This document shows, in pieces, positions 63,234 through 64,000 of a DNA stretch of 64,000 nt. The DNA lies in the NCBI GenBank assembly GCA_016869975.1, contig VGCZ01000013.1, positions 1 through 64,000 of the forward strand, in the 5' to 3' direction. The position numbers were made by a program, and so were the translations under genes. The stretch's first letter is position 1. Each line of letters opens with the position of its first letter. This DNA is from Alphaproteobacteria bacterium (lineage in GTDB: Bacteria; Pseudomonadota; Alphaproteobacteria; Reyranellales; Reyranellaceae). Below the pieces are notes generated by a model, which was given only the letters and a program-made list of their open reading frames with translations, had not been told where the DNA came from and ran no database searches.

Positions 63234-63608
63234 CTACTCCGCCGCCTGCCGCGGGGAGTCCGCGGCCGCGTCCTCGGCCTGCCATTTCGAGCCCAGCGTC
63301 GCCAGCGTGCCCAGCACGCCGCGCAGCTCGTGGCCGCGCGCGGCGAGCGCGTAGGTCACCTTGGGCGGGATCGTCGCCTCGTAGTGGCGTGTGACCAGGC
63401 CGGCCTGCTCCAGCGAGCGCAGCCGCTCGGTCAGCATCTTGGCCGACACGCCGCTCACGCGCCGCTTCAGCTCGCCAAAGCGCTGCGGGCCGTGCTCGCC
63501 CAGCGTGTAGAGAATGTAGGTCGTCCACGGCCCCATCAGCAGCCGCAGGATGAAGTCCATGGGACAGGAGGCGGGGTTCTCCCCGCCGCTACTCTTCCCC
63601 TTCAGCAT
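63234..63608 (-). CDS. HxlR family winged-helix regulator
   Basis: 124 residues. The HxlR pattern is clear: C-P-M-D (15-18) followed by L-L-M-G-P-W-T-T-Y-I-L-Y-T-L, the recognition part G-P-Q-R-F-G-E-L-K-R-R-V-S-G-V-S-A-K-M-L-T-E-R-L-R and the wing G-L-V-T-R-H-Y-E-A-T-I-P-P-K-V-T-Y-A-L-A. The single N-terminal Cys may sense electrophiles or thiol oxidation, as in YodB and HypR. The stop lies four bases from the deacylase stop on the other strand. Confidence 0.93.
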   Translation of the reverse strand: MLKGKSSGGENPASCPMDFILRLLMGPWTTYILYTLGEHGPQRFGELKRRVSGVSAKMLTERLRSLEQAGLVTRHYEATIPPKVTYALAARGHELRGVLGTLATLGSKWQAEDAAADSPRQAAE

Positions 63609-63661
63609 GGTCGGAATCCTCGGCTTGATCGCGTGATGGCGAACATTTGGGGATTGTCGGT

Positions 63662-63679
63662 AGTTACGTCAAGGTACTT
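63662..63679. promoter_or_regulatory. possible HxlR operator upstream of its own gene
   Basis: AGTTAC (63662-63667) and GTACTT (63674-63679) are near-complementary (five of six if one mismatch is allowed) around six bases, 54 bases upstream of the HxlR start. The elements GTTAC and GTACTTAC also read as a direct repeat. Position suggests autoregulation. Weak. Confidence 0.35.
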
Positions 63680-64000
63680 ACTCTAGAAAGGTTTCTTCTG
63701 CGCCCGTCTCCCAGTCGAGCGGCGAAAGGCTCACCTGAGCTGATCCGGCGTAGGCCGCCTAAGGCTCGGCCGCTGAACGGCGTCCGAGCGCTTTGTTGCG
63801 AGTGCGTCCTAGTTCTCTTTCGCAGGCCCGTGCGCATGCGGTCACAAATGTCGCGCCATCGCTTAGCGGTGCGTTGATTCGGGGGAGAAGCTGGCGGATA
63901 CTTCCGTCAGACGAAAGAGTGCGAATCGAACGCACGGGTCGGGGAGCGAAGCGCAACCAGCCATCGCGGGCACGCCGCGAGGCCGCTCTCTGATGACGCG
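63680..64000. other. end of window, no supported gene
   Basis: About 320 bases to the right edge. Several short frames are open on both strands but none has a recognisable motif, start site or codon pattern. A 17-base hairpin at 63919-63935 (GTGCG, loop, CGCAC) is present. Confidence 0.4.

Noticed and set aside
63919-63935. Hairpin that looks like a tRNA T arm
   Set aside because: Only the T arm is present on the minus strand; no acceptor stem, D arm or anticodon arm can be formed with neighbouring bases.

Overview
The window is GC-rich, densely coded DNA from the chromosome of an alphaproteobacterium, probably Rhodospirillales or Hyphomicrobiales. The lineage is inferred from codon usage, a ChrR-type anti-sigma tail, class II DAHP synthase, citramalate synthase and the many solitary tricarboxylate- and dipeptide-type binding proteins. 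There is no phage, insertion sequence, integron or CRISPR array. Most of the sequence is housekeeping and transport; the interest lies in a few small accessory operons and in proteins with altered catalytic residues.

Layout. 1-9 kb: ChrR tail, MlrC-like metallopeptidase, tRNA-Val(CAC), a HAD phosphatase, the glmU-glmS amino-sugar pair with a PhyH-type dioxygenase, and two tandem exported EF-hand proteins. 9-15.5 kb: a complete branched-chain amino-acid-type ABC transporter (livG, livF, livH, livM) with two nearly duplicate binding proteins, each followed by a strong terminator. 15.7-23.6 kb: a third EF-hand protein, glutathione reductase, DAHP synthase, a nicotinate phosphoribosyltransferase-like gene beside nadE (both NAD synthesis), and exported MsrB and MsrA. 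23.6-30.6 kb: a Bug/TctC binding protein, dienelactone hydrolase, gltX, cysS with an overlapping DUF7002-like gene, then DUF899, AHSA1 and a decayed VOC gene around a small operator-like palindrome.

30.6-44.3 kb: a membrane-anchored P-loop ATPase of unknown role, an enolase-superfamily enzyme overlapping a secreted HExxH peptidase, a cupin/hydroxyacid dehydrogenase pair, a frameshifted SRPBCC gene, a monoglyceride-lipase-like hydrolase, citramalate synthase, an EmrA/EmrB-type efflux pair, TrmJ and another TctC protein. 44.3-48.5 kb: a fumarylacetoacetase-family gene followed by the most unusual cluster: an exported caspase-fold protein that has lost both catalytic residues and ends in a peptidoglycan-binding domain, a CxxCH/DUF3365-HAMP membrane sensor without an output domain, and a Ser/Thr kinase with two C-terminal helical repeats.

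48.6-64 kb: TctC protein, rpsD, then a four-gene minus-strand operon pairing a polytopic spermidine-synthase-like protein with two exported isoaspartyl-methyltransferase-like paralogues and a 5'-nucleotidase-family protein. Two tandem peptide-type binding proteins follow. The window closes with a diiron ferritin-like protein behind a MerR-style promoter, a probable phosphonopyruvate hydrolase, an aspartoacylase-family deacylase and an HxlR regulator. The last 390 bases hold no gene I can support.
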